Shown here: positions 24,616 to 35,869 of the stretch, one piece after another
How the letters are laid out: every line of letters begins with the position of its first letter
Position numbering within the stretch: the stretch's first letter is position 1
Source: Symbiodinium kawagutii
Lineage: Eukaryota > Sar > Dinophyceae > Suessiales > Symbiodiniaceae
DNA: 64,000 nucleotides
Reading direction: 5' to 3'
Assembly (NCBI GenBank): GCA_009767595.1
Contig: VSDK01016959.1
Span: forward strand, 187,651 to 251,650
Translations under genes and position numbers: made by a program
The notes under the pieces: generated by a model
Told to the model about the DNA's origin: nothing
Database searches by the model: none
Seen by the model: the letters and a program-made list of their open reading frames with translations, nothing else

Positions 24616-26060
24616 CTTACAATAATTCAAAGAGACGGATATGTAACCTGCGATGCGAGCAATGCGCTCGCCATCGTTGATTGACCACTTGGTTATGCGA
24701 GAGGCGCACGTGTTGATCGCCACCAGCAAGTCTGGGCGGCTGATCCTTCCCGACCACATGTACTTCATTACCAGCTTGGCTGCAGAAGAAGACAAGCACC
24801 CTCGCGTTTCGTCATCAGCTGATACCAAGTTCAAGGCACCCTCATCCACGCGTGGTGTCCTAACAGGCTTGACCTTACGATTGGAAATTTCTTTATAAAG
24901 AGTTACGCAAGTTTTGGCAAAATCCGTGGATACTAAAGCAAGTCCATCACGGACATAGACATGATTGCGACCAAGAACTTTAGCTAGAGGAGCGGGATCT
25001 TCGAGTTCAACTAATTTCCTCAAGATCTGCGAGAACTTCTTGTGATTCTGTTCTGGTCCGCTGACGGTGAGGTCGTCGACATACACACTCATAGCTAAGC
25101 CAAGCGACTCAAACCAATAACAGCTCGTTTGCTGCTCAAGCTCACGGCCACCAAGATTTTCAGTCAACAATTTCAGCAAATGATTCTGCCAACTTGCAGA
25201 TGCCAACGGATGACCGCAATGTGATTTGATCAAAGACGCAACTGGTTGATGAACATGTATGAGAGCTTTTGGCACAAGCTCTGGAGGGGGAGCAGTACAT
25301 ATGTAGGACAAGAAATATCCAACAAACTCTGTACACAAGCCGTGACACAATCCGATGCGCTGCAAGCATGTCCGCCCAAAAGTCCAAAGGCAACAACGAA
25401 GTTCAACCCTGCTCGACTGTACGGCGCAGAGGCATTGATCTCATCAAAGATCGCTGCTTGATTTTCTTCGTCCTTCACTGCATCTCCTCGAAACACTATC
25501 CTGTCTTTCACTTTCCAGTCCTCTGGTGGCTCCTCATAGTCTTTGATTGAAACTATGATCATTAATGATCCAACATGAATCCGATGGCCAAGTCTACGAG
25601 CCTCACTGATGACTTCAACCTTTGGCCAAATCTTAGTCTCATCCCAAGTTCCATTCGCTAGCAAGCCATTCTTTTCTGAATCGATGGCTGCTTGAACCTC
25701 GGGTCGGCCTTTCCATTGGGCTCTGTCCAGCAACTTGCGAACAGATGCCGGAGTAACAGTTTCATGGCAACCCGTCTCCATCATGAGGACGCCCAAAGGA
25801 ACTGATGGAAATCCCTTGACAATCTTTTGTCGATGATGATGCTGTTTGAGCGCTACGCATGGCATTGTGTGGACATGTTGATTCACCACATGAGGAAAAA
25901 TGGATTGCAGCATGATCTGACATAACGGCCGAGGATAAAACGCTGACAATCTTGCCCATTTTCCTTGGAGTGGAGCATGCTTCTCATGGTGACATTTCAA
26001 GGAAAGAAAAACCAAAGGCTTTTTCCCATTCAGAAATACCCATTGCAATGGCAGCGTATC
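24616..26060 (-). pseudogene. Copia-type reverse transcriptase remnant
   Basis: Two overlapping minus-strand frames join into one RT. The upstream part has RPEVQAAIDSEKNGLLANG and WKVKDRIVFRGDAVKDEE at about 25990-25330. After a frameshift near 25290 the second part has IKSHCGHPLASASWQNHL, then the catalytic box MSVYVDDLTVSG (YVDD near 25071-25086), and later KVKPVRTPRVDEGAL and SGRISRPDLLVAINTC. The protein is cut at SLNYCKG by the hairpin at 24615, so RNase H is lost. YVDD and the downstream TP motif are standard for Ty1/copia. It faces away from the integrase tail next to it, so the element is rearranged. An ancestral enzyme of this kind would copy element RNA into cDNA. Confidence 0.8.
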
Positions 26061-26103
26061 TGCACGACACCGTCCATAGGTCAGGATTGATTGAAAAGCC
26101 AGC

Positions 26104-26664
26104 TTGCAGGTGAACACAGCAAACGCACTCTTGAAAGGAACGAATCTGCCCTACAAAACCAACGGCCGTGTGGAATCAGCCATCTGCATGCTCAAGAAGT
26201 CGACGCGTTCGGCGATTGCAGTTGGGGTTTGCGAAATGGAGGACTGGCCCATGCTTGCTCGTCATCTTGGAGAAGCGTTGCCCAGGCGTCAGCTTGGGGC
26301 ACTGGGATGGCCGGTGAAGCCACTGTTGCGGTTCGATTGTAAGGCCTTCGCCCTAAAAAAGTCTTGGATTGACAAGTGCACAGGCTGGCGATTGGCCCGA
26401 GAGGAAGTGGTGGTTTTGGGTCCTGCCATGGGTAGCTCGTTGACCACAACCAGCTGCTTCGTTAGAGCTTGCGATTCCAAACGCACTTTCTACAGGGATG
26501 ATGCGGTGCTTCGAGATGGTCCTGCCCAAGAAGAAATTGATGAATCTGCTTCAGGCCCTCATGTTCATCTTCCGGAAGAGCAGTTCCTCTCCAACCACCA
26601 TGGGGCGATGCACCACCGCATCGCCGTCTTAGGGAAAAGACTGCTCCAGTTGCGTCAATGGTAA
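26104..26664 (+). pseudogene. Retrotransposon integrase C-terminal tail
   Basis: The plus-strand ORF reads NLPYKTNGRVESAICMLKKS and DWPMLARHLGEAL. It then has FALKKSWIDKCTGWRLARE and an HHRIAVLGKRLLQLRQW end. This is the pattern after the last catalytic glutamate in copia-type integrases: NGRvE, a basic helix, W..A..H, then a G-rich SH3-like tail. It lacks the catalytic core. It begins about 15 bp from the 5' edge of the minus-strand RT ORF and points the opposite way, so it is a fragment joined by inversion or nested insertion. TAA at 26662-26664 ends it. Confidence 0.6.
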
Positions 26665-26685
26665 CCATTGAGGGGGAGAATATGA

Positions 26686-27441
26686 TCAAGGGGTGAGGCG
26701 CAATTGCTTCGAAAATTCCGTTGGCTTTGGCAACCATGCACTGAAGCTTAACATGTACCATGTGGACAAGGGGGCAACATCCACACCGGAATCTCCTATG
26801 AGCTCAGGAAGCCAGACTAGTGACCAGTTGGGCCTTGGAAACAAAGTCCTCAGCGCGAACGAGCCCTGATAGGTTTTCGGGGGAGGAAACGTTTGGAGGT
26901 GGGGATTGGGAGGGCCGCAGGCCCGCGGCCTCATTTGAAAAGGGCTCACGTGCTGGGGTACTGAGGATGGTCCATGGTCAAGTGGCCCATTTCGCGCCTT
27001 CAAAAATCCGGAACCGGACCACGAGCCCTCGGAAGAGACAAGTTGCAGAACCGATGGCGGCACAGGCGCAGCAACAGGCGTAGCAACAACTTCTTCCCCA
27101 GAAGACGCCTCTACCACCACTTCTTGTTGCTCCACTTGATCCACCTCCTGATCTTCCTTAGCCGCTTCAAATGGCGCTGGGCTCCAAAGACGCGAAGTTC
27201 CAAGCGAACGTGCCTGGCCTCCAGCGTGAATCACAGGAACCTCAGATGGATCTGCCCCAAGCTCGGCTGCTTGATGTTTGATATAAGCAGCCCTCTTCCT
27301 CTTTGCAGCACCTCCTCCCCTGATGCCGCGACGAGTACCGGGATTTCCGCGCTCCCTCTCGTACTCAGCTGCAGCTTGATTGTCCTCAGGAGGATTTGGA
27401 GTTGGCCTGGATGAGGAAGATGCTCCGGCCGAGGATGGCAT
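26686..27441 (-). CDS. Basic/proline-rich ORF of unknown function
   Basis: The ORF is open to 27522. The ATG at 27441 (MPSSAGASSSSRPTPNPPED) is the likelier start because the product is low-complexity and charged from there. It has an arginine-rich patch (GTRRGIRGGGAAKRKRAAY), a Q/E/V-rich middle and a P/S-rich tail. No domain is recognised. It lies between the integrase tail and direct repeat copy B, so a gag-like or linker origin in a retroelement is possible. It may also be a chance open frame. Confidence 0.35.
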   Translation of the reverse strand: MPSSAGASSSSRPTPNPPEDNQAAAEYERERGNPGTRRGIRGGGAAKRKRAAYIKHQAAELGADPSEVPVIHAGGQARSLGTSRLWSPAPFEAAKEDQEVDQVEQQEVVVEASSGEEVVATPVAAPVPPSVLQLVSSEGSWSGSGFLKARNGPLDHGPSSVPQHVSPFQMRPRACGPPNPHLQTFPPPKTYQGSFALRTLFPRPNWSLVWLPELIGDSGVDVAPLSTWYMLSFSAWLPKPTEFSKQLRLTP

Positions 27442-27548
27442 AGGGCGGTTATACGGGACCACCAAACGGAGATATGAAAAGAATGGTTGAGGGTAAAAAC
27501 AACAATCAGTCAATGATAACAAGAGGCATTACGGCTGATAACCAATTG

Positions 27549-27793
27549 AGTTGGAATCCAACACCCCCAAACAAGCACTAACAACAAGAAAAAATTAATA
27601 CAGCCGTGGCTGCAACCAGAGGGGCAGCAGCTGCGGCCTTCTTTTGCTTGAGCCAAATTAGATTTAGGCACGGAGATGGCGTGCTTAAGGTGATTTAGGC
27701 ACGGAGATTGCGTGTGCCTCAGTAACCCTTGGCCGTACTGGAGCGAAGCTATACAGTGAACTAGATGGGTATGTTTTACACCATTTATTTCAA
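27549..27793 (+). repeat. ~245-bp direct repeat, copy B (LTR-like)
   Basis: This is the partner of 16764-17008, in the same orientation. It carries an extra GCTTGAGC that creates TTTGGCTCAAG on the minus strand at 27647-27657, a word shared with the 3' end of the dinoflagellate spliced leader. Copy A lacks it, so the match is probably coincidental. The inverted repeat follows immediately. Confidence 0.75.
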
Positions 27794-27817
27794 GCATATA
27801 TCTTAAAACATTTTTAC

Positions 27818-28161
27818 CTTAAGATGTCCTATTTGCTCCGAAGATATCTTAACTTTGTTTGAAATATTTCCTACCATGCGGGGTATTCAACTTTATTCCT
27901 GTTTTAGACGCATCAAACTACTGTTGAAGTGTTTTGATCTCATCTATCATCCATTATCATCTCGCAGTCTTCTTTAATTTTTGATTGATTTGCATTTCGA
28001 ACAGCAATTGTTTTTTCAATTATGTTCTTATTCTGATCTCATCTTAAAATAGCTTCTCTTCTCAATTTTTCCCTTCATGAGTTTTGCTTTGCCTTTAAGA
28101 GCCCGTAAGATCTCTTATCTGTCCTCGGGGTTTCTTAAGAATTGAAACTTGGGACGAAAAG
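27818..28161. repeat. Right terminal inverted repeat of 14-kb block
   Basis: 27867-28161 is the reverse-complement partner of 13986-14301. The outer end reads GTCCTCGGGGTTTCTTAAGA then ACTTGGGACGAAAA. 27818-27866 (ACCTTAAGATGTCC, TCCGAAGATATCTT) also matches the repeat near 16470, so this repeat family is present more than twice. Confidence 0.8.
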
Positions 28162-28309
28162 TGAAATCGTCAAGGTTGATGTTACAAAGAGACGGTGCTT
28201 CTGGATGACCTTGGGGAAACAAAAGGAGCCATTTTGAAAAAAAACAGATTTTGTGCAGTTTGCGGTTTTTCAAGTGACTCAGTTCTCGCTTGGGTTGGGG
28301 CTTCTGCGG

Positions 28310-28510
28310 ACGCTCAAAGCGGCCACTTGCGGCCGCTCGAGTGGCTGCAAGTGGCTGCAATTGGCTGCACATGGTTGCAGGGTGGCTGCAAGGTGGTTGC
28401 TGGCTACTCACAATCGTTTGCGTCCACGCGCGACCACTTGCGACCACTTGCGGACACTCGCTCGAAGCGGCCACTTGCGACCACTTGCCGCTCTTCTTGC
28501 ACCCTCAATG
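28310..28510. repeat. Second copy of the GCGGCCACTT minisatellite
   Basis: GCGGCCACTTGCGG words, the CTCGAGTGGCTGCAAGTGG transition and several GGCTGCAAGTGGCTGCAA variants are shared with 12650-12880 in the same orientation. The two arrays lie just outside the two ends of the 14-kb block. Confidence 0.9.
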
Positions 28511-29502
28511 CAAACTGCCGAGTTTGCTGAACTGGGCAAAACTTGCAAGACCCGCCAAAAAAATGCAAATGGCTGAGAATCATAGCTTCTGCAACAATAC
28601 CTAACTAACTCTTGACTTCACCCGAAGTTGCAAATCCCAAAACATTGAAAGTTTACGTGAAATGTTCCAAATTGCTAAATCTCAAATTTTGAATTCGACA
28701 AACTTGAGAGGAGGGGTGAGGGATGGAACGGTGAGTGAGAAGGCGTGGAGGAGGGGAAGAGGAGGACCTTTTGGGGGAGCGGGGCGCATGAGTCTAGATT
28801 AAGGGCTTACGGATAACAACTGCCAATTGAAGAAGGCACGTTCAGGCCGTCTACGATTAATGGCACAAGCAACACGTGCAAACCGAGGGCACAAACATAA
28901 CAATTACAAAAGGAGCGCACAAACATGCAAAGCAGAAATGATAAGTAAACACGCATTCCGGCCTGTTTATATATTGCAAAGTGATTTGATCCCAAGGATG
29001 AAGCACAGCAAGGGCAGGTCGAGGTCACAAGCAGGAACAGTGACACAAAGCATAACAAGCGCAGAACAAGCATGCTAGCAACAAGTATAGATTAGGGGCA
29101 CGGACTGAACAACTACACAGCAAGGCAAGCAATGGCACTGATAACAAAGGACACAAATTTGACAAGTACAAACCAAGCACAGCAGGAAGATCAGGAAGTA
29201 CAGATCAACGGTAGAAGGCTAGTAAACACAGATCTTTGTCAGTGCAGAAGCACAGCAGCTACAAGATCGAGGCGCAAAAATACAGGTGCAGATCTAGGGC
29301 ACGCGCACAACAAGTAGAGAACCAAGCAGCAACACAACAACTGCAAATTGAAGGCACAAGGATAACAAGCTCAATGCCGCAAGCACAGCAAGCGCAATCG
29401 GTCCGTTCGACATGGGAACCGGTTCAGCTTGCAAGAGGTTAGTGCACCGTTCACTCTTGAGATGGACTCTGATCTGCTCCTGAACAGCAACTGGCTCCTG
29501 CT

Positions 29503-29576
29503 CTCGCTGCTGATCTCGCTGCTGATCTCGCTGCTGATCTCGCTGCTGATCTCGCCGATGGTCTCGCCGATGGTCT
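29503..29576 (+). repeat. 12-bp minisatellite
   Basis: Four copies of CTCGCTGCTGAT are followed by two variant copies (CTCGCCGATGGT). The 12-bp unit keeps frame, giving an LLISLLIS-type translation, but nothing around it supports a gene. Confidence 0.9.
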
Positions 29577-32500
29577 TGCCGTGGTCGTCGACGGTTTATC
29601 TGGACCTGGCGGCCAGCACCGCGCAGCATGCAGAGCTTTCACAGCACAGCTACACATCGAAGGCAGAGCGTTTGGAACTGCACCAACTCTACCAGCGACC
29701 CCAAACAAAAAATACAACGCTGAAGGCACGGTTTCAAGTCTGCATGAGCCAAGAAAAGTACCAGGAGAACGTGAAGAATTGCCACCCCTGACATCCCCAC
29801 AGCATACTGGGAAGCTAGCAGAAAACAAGTGAAAGAATAAGCGGAAGACAATAGTCATGCGACCCAACGCAGCAGTTTGCAACATATCAAAAGAAGACAA
29901 TAACACCTGCATTATTGCGACTGAAGCAGTCACAGTCACTGAGAGACACTTAGACGACAAATGCCATGCAATAGCAAAGCCATGTTGTCAAAAACACCTA
30001 CAGCACACTAGGAGACCAGGTGGAGGTGAATGGGAGAAAAGCATAGAGACGCCAGGAAGGGGTAGAAAAGTGGGCCAGCACAATCCGAGTGAAGGCCATT
30101 GGGACGTGAGACTCACCATGCTGGGAGACAAGTGTAGACCACTGCCAAAAACCAAGGCAAAGGTGGAGCCAGCCACAGGTCACGGTTTGTGCTTGGGAAA
30201 GGCAAACCTGCTTCGAGAGAATTGCAGGAGAAACAAGAATTGATAGAATGACCTAGTATCAGTTGGAATTGGAGCTAACTAAGCAAGATTTTGACGGTGC
30301 TCAATGGAGGAGACAACGGGAGACACAGGCGACCAGCGACCGGGGGGCAAGCAATGAAACTGAGAAACAAATGGAAGAATGTACAAATAACTAGGGCATG
30401 ATTGGAAAAAGGCCATACTTGTGGAAAAAATGTCAAACATTTTCCCCAAAAAGGATAACATCGCAGAATTATTAGAAGTCAGAAACACAAACTTTCACAT
30501 CACGATGAACGGTCCTTCATTTTTCAAGTGCTGGGCCTTGCTCTCGGGTACTGGGCTTGGCTCTTGAAGACCAACCGTCTCCCGCCAGGACCAACCTGCC
30601 ACAGCACATGGGATCCTCTGTGGAAGCACTGGAGGCACCGAAGGACAAGCACTGGAAGCAGGCCGGGCGAACGTCCAAGCATAGGTCCACCAACCCTGCA
30701 GAGCAACGAACGTGCAAAGACCCGGCTCTGGAACCGAGAGCTGTCACAGCTCCACCAAGTGAAACCCTTGCAGAATGTGCTGTCTCAATGTGCCAAAGAA
30801 AACAAGGCGCTGTCTCCAGTGCTCGACTCTGAGTTCTCAAACCCCTTGTGACAAAACGACTCTTGTGTCTCTCAAATCGCTCCTGTTGCCCACCAGAATG
30901 GTGCAGCCGCGATCCAGAGTACCTTTTTCAGTCAAAGCGATTACTGTGACACAGTATCGCACGGCCATTACACTGGCACACTGTGGCACATTCAACAGCG
31001 ATGATGTACTGAACAACACACTGAACAACATGTGATTGTTGGTACGACCCCTATCGCAGTGGCATATCTTTGGCTGTAGTGCAATGATTTTCAACACGGC
31101 CACAAGGCCAAATTGCTACATCTCTCCGGGAAAACCGTTGGGTGCTATGATGTTCGTTGCTCATCTCTTCCACCATTGGCTTCAAACTTGATTGAAAGTA
31201 TTCAAGACACAAAAAAGGGACATCAATATCCAGAAGAGCACATCCTAGCTGAATCATGCAAGAGACACTGAGAAAGAACATATTCTCTTGTCCAAAAGAG
31301 TGCGATTCCACCCACAGGGGGCGAACGAAATTTCTTCAGCTGCCGCATTTTAGTCACAGTGCTTGACCTGAGGTCAGGAACAAATCAGCGACAAACCATC
31401 CATGAAAGGATCAACCTATCAGTGACTTCACCGTCATTCCGAAATTGAACATTTCAGAAAGATACATAAGAAAATTATCCGTATTGCTATGTGAACATCA
31501 TGAAGTCAGTCAGAAAGGATACGATAATTCCATCCGTCTCACGTTAGGAATTGTCGTCATGTCTCGAACTTGTGAGCAGCCATGACATGGCCATTGAGGC
31601 CCCTGCGGCAAGCGGCACACTTCCGCCACTGCGCGATCAGGCCATAGAGAGACAGCAGCCTAAGGATGAGGAGTCTCTGAACAGCTACCCTTGAACTACC
31701 ATCCCTGCCTTCTGCAAGCAATACAAGCGTCGATTGTCCAGGGTGAACCATCTGTCCTGCCCAGATTTCAGGTGGCCAAGTTGAACTTGGGTCGAGTTCC
31801 ATGATGATGACTATGTCTATCACTTTTTTAAAGAGTTGTGAGCTACAACCAGGTGCTGCTTCCAAAGGGAAGAAGGGAAGGTGTCTGACGAAGTCATGGG
31901 GCTGACTGCATGTGCCTGTGGGGTTCTGAACTTTTGAGACTGCGCTGCATTGGATTCTCGCATCTGTGATGTACCGCTGTGATTGTCTAGGTCTTCTTGA
32001 TGTGCTGGTCCGAGAATGCGGCTGTGCTCTTTATGCGTTGAACTCTTGATGTGCTGCAATCGAAATTTGTGGATTTCTTGATTGACCAACTTCCAAATGT
32101 TGCGGCGAACCTTGACTTACTGAACATCCTCCAAAATGAGAAGTGGAAAAAAAACATGCTTTATGAGACATCCTCGAAAATTGAACATGGACAACTTGAG
32201 AACAAGCGTTTCTTGCGAGACATGCTCCCAAACTGAGGTCTGAACAATTGAAAACAAACATTTCATACACTTGTTCACATTTCGTCGCGAGTTGCTGGAT
32301 GTTGTTTTGTGCTACTGCGAGTTGTGAGATAGTGATTGGGGTGCTGCGCATTGTGAGACAGTGGTTTGTTGTGGCTTTGTTTGCTTCAAGTTCAGCGGTT
32401 TGTAGTGAAACTGTAAATCTTAAATAAAGGGATTGCTGTGATGTTATGTCTTGTGGGATAGCTGAAATGGTGATCTTTGTTAGTGGGTGCTGTGGTGTTG

Positions 32501-32834
32501 TGAATTCTGAAACGGTTGTGATAATGTGAAACAAGAAATGACCACTTTGACGTTGTGAGCTGTGAGATGATGCGTTGTAGCTTTGGTTTGCGTGAGATAA
32601 GGGCTTGTTGCGAACTCGTTAGTGGTTTTGTGAATCGAGCAAGTTTTGTCACAGTGGGTTTGTGAACTAGTGGATGTTTGTGATACTGTGAATCTCCATC
32701 TCTCCGAAACTTCCAGAGGGATCTATCAGAAAAGGTTTTGCGCAATGGTGGGGTGCTCCTCGACATCCAGGAGCTCTCCTCCGGTCTTTGGATCCACCAA
32801 AGGTCGACCTGACCGGAAACAACTAACACAGCGA

Positions 32835-32975
32835 GAGAGGATGAAAAATGGAGAACAAACATAGAAGGATAGAAGAAAAGAGAACAGACTAGAGGATACA
32901 AGAGAGGATAGAAGAGCGGGCAGAGAATACAGAATAATAGAGGATAGAACAGAAGAGAGAGGGAGAGGGACAAAG
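32835..32975 (+). repeat. Purine-rich GAGAGGATAGAA tract
   Basis: The plus strand is almost only A and G, with recurring AGAGGATAGAAGAG words and no exact period. The minus-strand L/S/F ORF across it is a composition artefact. Confidence 0.75.
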
Positions 32976-35089
32976 AGACGGTGAGCTGGAGAGATGGCAC
33001 CCCTTTGGACAGAGAACAACTGCGACGAAAATCTGGTTGCTACTTCCACCTGCCTGTTGTTTCATCTCTTAATTTGCACCGCCACTTCATGACCTCAGAT
33101 CAGCTTCTGCGAGATTCGCATTGCGGAGTAGCCACATGTAGTAGACAGTGACTGATTTGGTGACTAGGTGACTTAAGAAGGTGACTTAAGAAAACACTGA
33201 CTTGCAATTCCCCCGCATGGCACCTCGATAGGTGGAAATGGAGCTTTGAGTAGCCACACCTCAACTCAATTGACACAGCGTGACCCCACAATGGTTCGAA
33301 ACTGGAACCAAAGCAATCCATTCCCAGCGTCTGCTTGAAAAGGTTCATCGTTCCACTGTTTCAAAACAAATACCACTACTGTTGAACAAAAAAATTCAAA
33401 GAACCACCCTATAAGAGGTGATCACTGTCACAAGCTGCTTGGCGGTTCACGCATTACTCCATGAAACGTGCAGCATGACCATTCCAATTCGTCAGAAAAG
33501 CACACCGATTTTCTTGAGCCGAGCCAGTGCACAATTTTAGCCCAAAGGAACCTCTTCGGGACGCTAGCCAAACAATGCGCTGAATACTGAGAGGACAGAC
33601 GGGCTTCTCTGAGTCCTGAGGAACTGCACGAGAAATTTTACACTTCATATGGACATCATCTGATCATCACCATCTTTGTCAATGTAATGAACATATCTTT
33701 GCCAACAAAAATGGGACGCACACTGGTCTCGTCTTGCCTTGGGAGATCCGCTCCATGGCACTTTGTAGATTTCTTCGATTGCCTTGCGAGACAGCCAGGA
33801 ATGCGAAGATCAACAGATCTCAACCAATCTCACCACATTGAAAGGAATCATTCAACCATTTTAATTGATCACATTTCAACAGCATCTTGTCCAGACCTTC
33901 TCCAGAGATCGTCCATCCCGAAAGTTGGGATTCGCCCTCATCTGGGAGAAATGCACCTGGACGCAACAGCTGCTCTTTGTTTGTGACCGCAATCCCATCA
34001 TCGGTGCAACGACTAGAGTGCTTAGGAGCACCTCCAGTGGCGACATCTCAGCATCAGCCACAACTCTCCGCCTCTCACAGATTGCATTGCAACTGTTCCC
34101 GTGCCCCACGTGCTTCAAACTCTGACGAAATCGGAGGTCGACAAACAGAGAACATGACAAACCACCTCTGAATGTGAAAAACCTACTTTATTACACCATA
34201 CCAGCACGCAGTCTGACGCTGCGACAATTTGAGATAGGTCACCGTACATATTCCATAATACGCCATCATGTTGCACTTATCAGACTCTTTGACCTTCCAT
34301 GACATCTTTGTATGTGGTGCCATAGTATTTTTTAATCAGAAATAATCAGAATCAAAGTACATGTAGCCAGTACTGTCGGATGCAAAGGCCCATGCGTAGG
34401 GATAGAACTGCTGTAATAGCTACCTATAGAACCCAGTAATGTTGGATTTTGACCAGCAATAGTGACAATGTAACAAAGAGTAGTTACAACGTCACCAAGA
34501 GAAAAACAGATATGACCAGCAGAAACAGGTTTTGCAGAAACACTAGAAAAATCTAACCAGTAGACGCAGGAAAATGACAGAGGCAAAAGCAGCAACAACC
34601 TGCAGAGCGGCTACTTCTAACAAAGCAATCTCGGAAATCAATTACTGGCCACACTCACATTCCACTGAAGAATCAGACCTAGCGCCACGGACTTCCGAAC
34701 TTGAATTGTCCCAATGGTCAAATAACTCAAACAACTCTAAATTGAAAACCCTTGAACTTTGAAAAAACATAAAGATTAAAAAATCTTGAACCTCCCCTCA
34801 ACGAAACAATCTTTAACAAGATCGAAAGACGCAAAATTCAAGGTACTTCAGCCATAACTAGTAAAACCCACATTAAAAGGACCATCTGCCATCAAAAAAT
34901 GGAAACTTGGCCTGTTGATTCTGAAATTGACGCCAAAAACAAGAGTTGGAGATTCAAGCATCCATCGATGTTGAAGATCGGAGATCTTGGCACCAAACAC
35001 ATGAACATTTCCATACTATTTTGGTGTTCAGAACAGCAAACATTGTTTTTAAGGACCTTGAAACTCGGAAAATCCGATCTACAAAGAAC

Positions 35090-35612
35090 TTTGGATGGAA
35101 AAAATGTTTAGAAATAACATATGTTTATTACTGTTATGGAGCACACAATTGCCATTGCCTACAATTCTCTCTTAAAAAGTCTTCAGGGGGCCATCTGATG
35201 CAAAACAGAATAAAACAACTTTCTTCGACCGATTCGGGGAACCAAAGTCAAAGAAAACATGCTTTTTTTCTGTTGGATTCGGCTTTTGTTTGTATTCAAT
35301 GCCCTTGCTTTACAGATTTTGATCCAAAAAATGGGAGGGCCCTATCCCTAAAATCCTTTTCGATGATCGGAACTGCAAAATCCGCAAACACCTTTCTGGA
35401 TTGAAAAATTATTTGCACTTCAACAGCTGTGAAACCCATCTGGTTTCATTTGACCGTAAACCAAGCTATTTGAAGGGCTTTCAATTTTCCAGGACTCGCA
35501 TTGTTTCATGATCAAAGGATTCTGTGACTTTGAAACAGATCCAAATCCACATCCGCTTTTTTTCTTGTCAATTGGCATTGCAGTCTATAAATCCTCTTTG
35601 GAGAACTCCATG
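35090..35612 (+). repeat. ~510-bp direct repeat, left copy flanking tandem array
   Basis: It aligns with 38507-39023 over its length. Shared landmarks include GATTCGGGGA, CTAAAATCCTTTTC against CCAAAATCCTTTTCC, AATCCGCAAACACCT against AATCTGCAAACACCT, and GCAGTCTATAAA against GCAGTTTATAAA. It immediately precedes the 110-bp array. Confidence 0.8.
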
Positions 35613-35869
35613 GCAATCCAACATGAAAAAGTCTTTGAAACGTAGATATCCTAGCAGTAGGTTCGTCAACATGTGCCGAACATGCGCTTGGATGGCTCCA
35701 ACAAATTGGCCCAAATGGGCCTAACATCAGCCAAAGATGGGTGAAAATCGCTCCAAAAGCCCCGAAATGTTTCAAACATGCGGCGAGATCGGCCCGAATG
35801 AGTCCTCCAAAAATGCTATGGCTCTACAGTTGTATTTGGACTATACTTTGGCCCAAGTAAATTGCTATA

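Larger units (their letters stand above)
28600..35085. other. Gene-free stretch
   Basis: No gene was recognised. 28830-29440 is T-poor on the plus strand with recurring ACAAGCACAGCAAG-like words, perhaps a decayed minisatellite. 29503-29576 is a 12-bp array. 32835-32975 is purine-rich. 31000-35000 has small ORFs on both strands without domain signatures. Confidence 0.4.

Noticed and set aside
16715..27797. Similar minus-strand ORFs in the two ~245-bp direct repeats as a shared gene
   Set aside because: An 8-bp indel changes the frame between copies, so the protein is not conserved; the similarity is at the DNA level.
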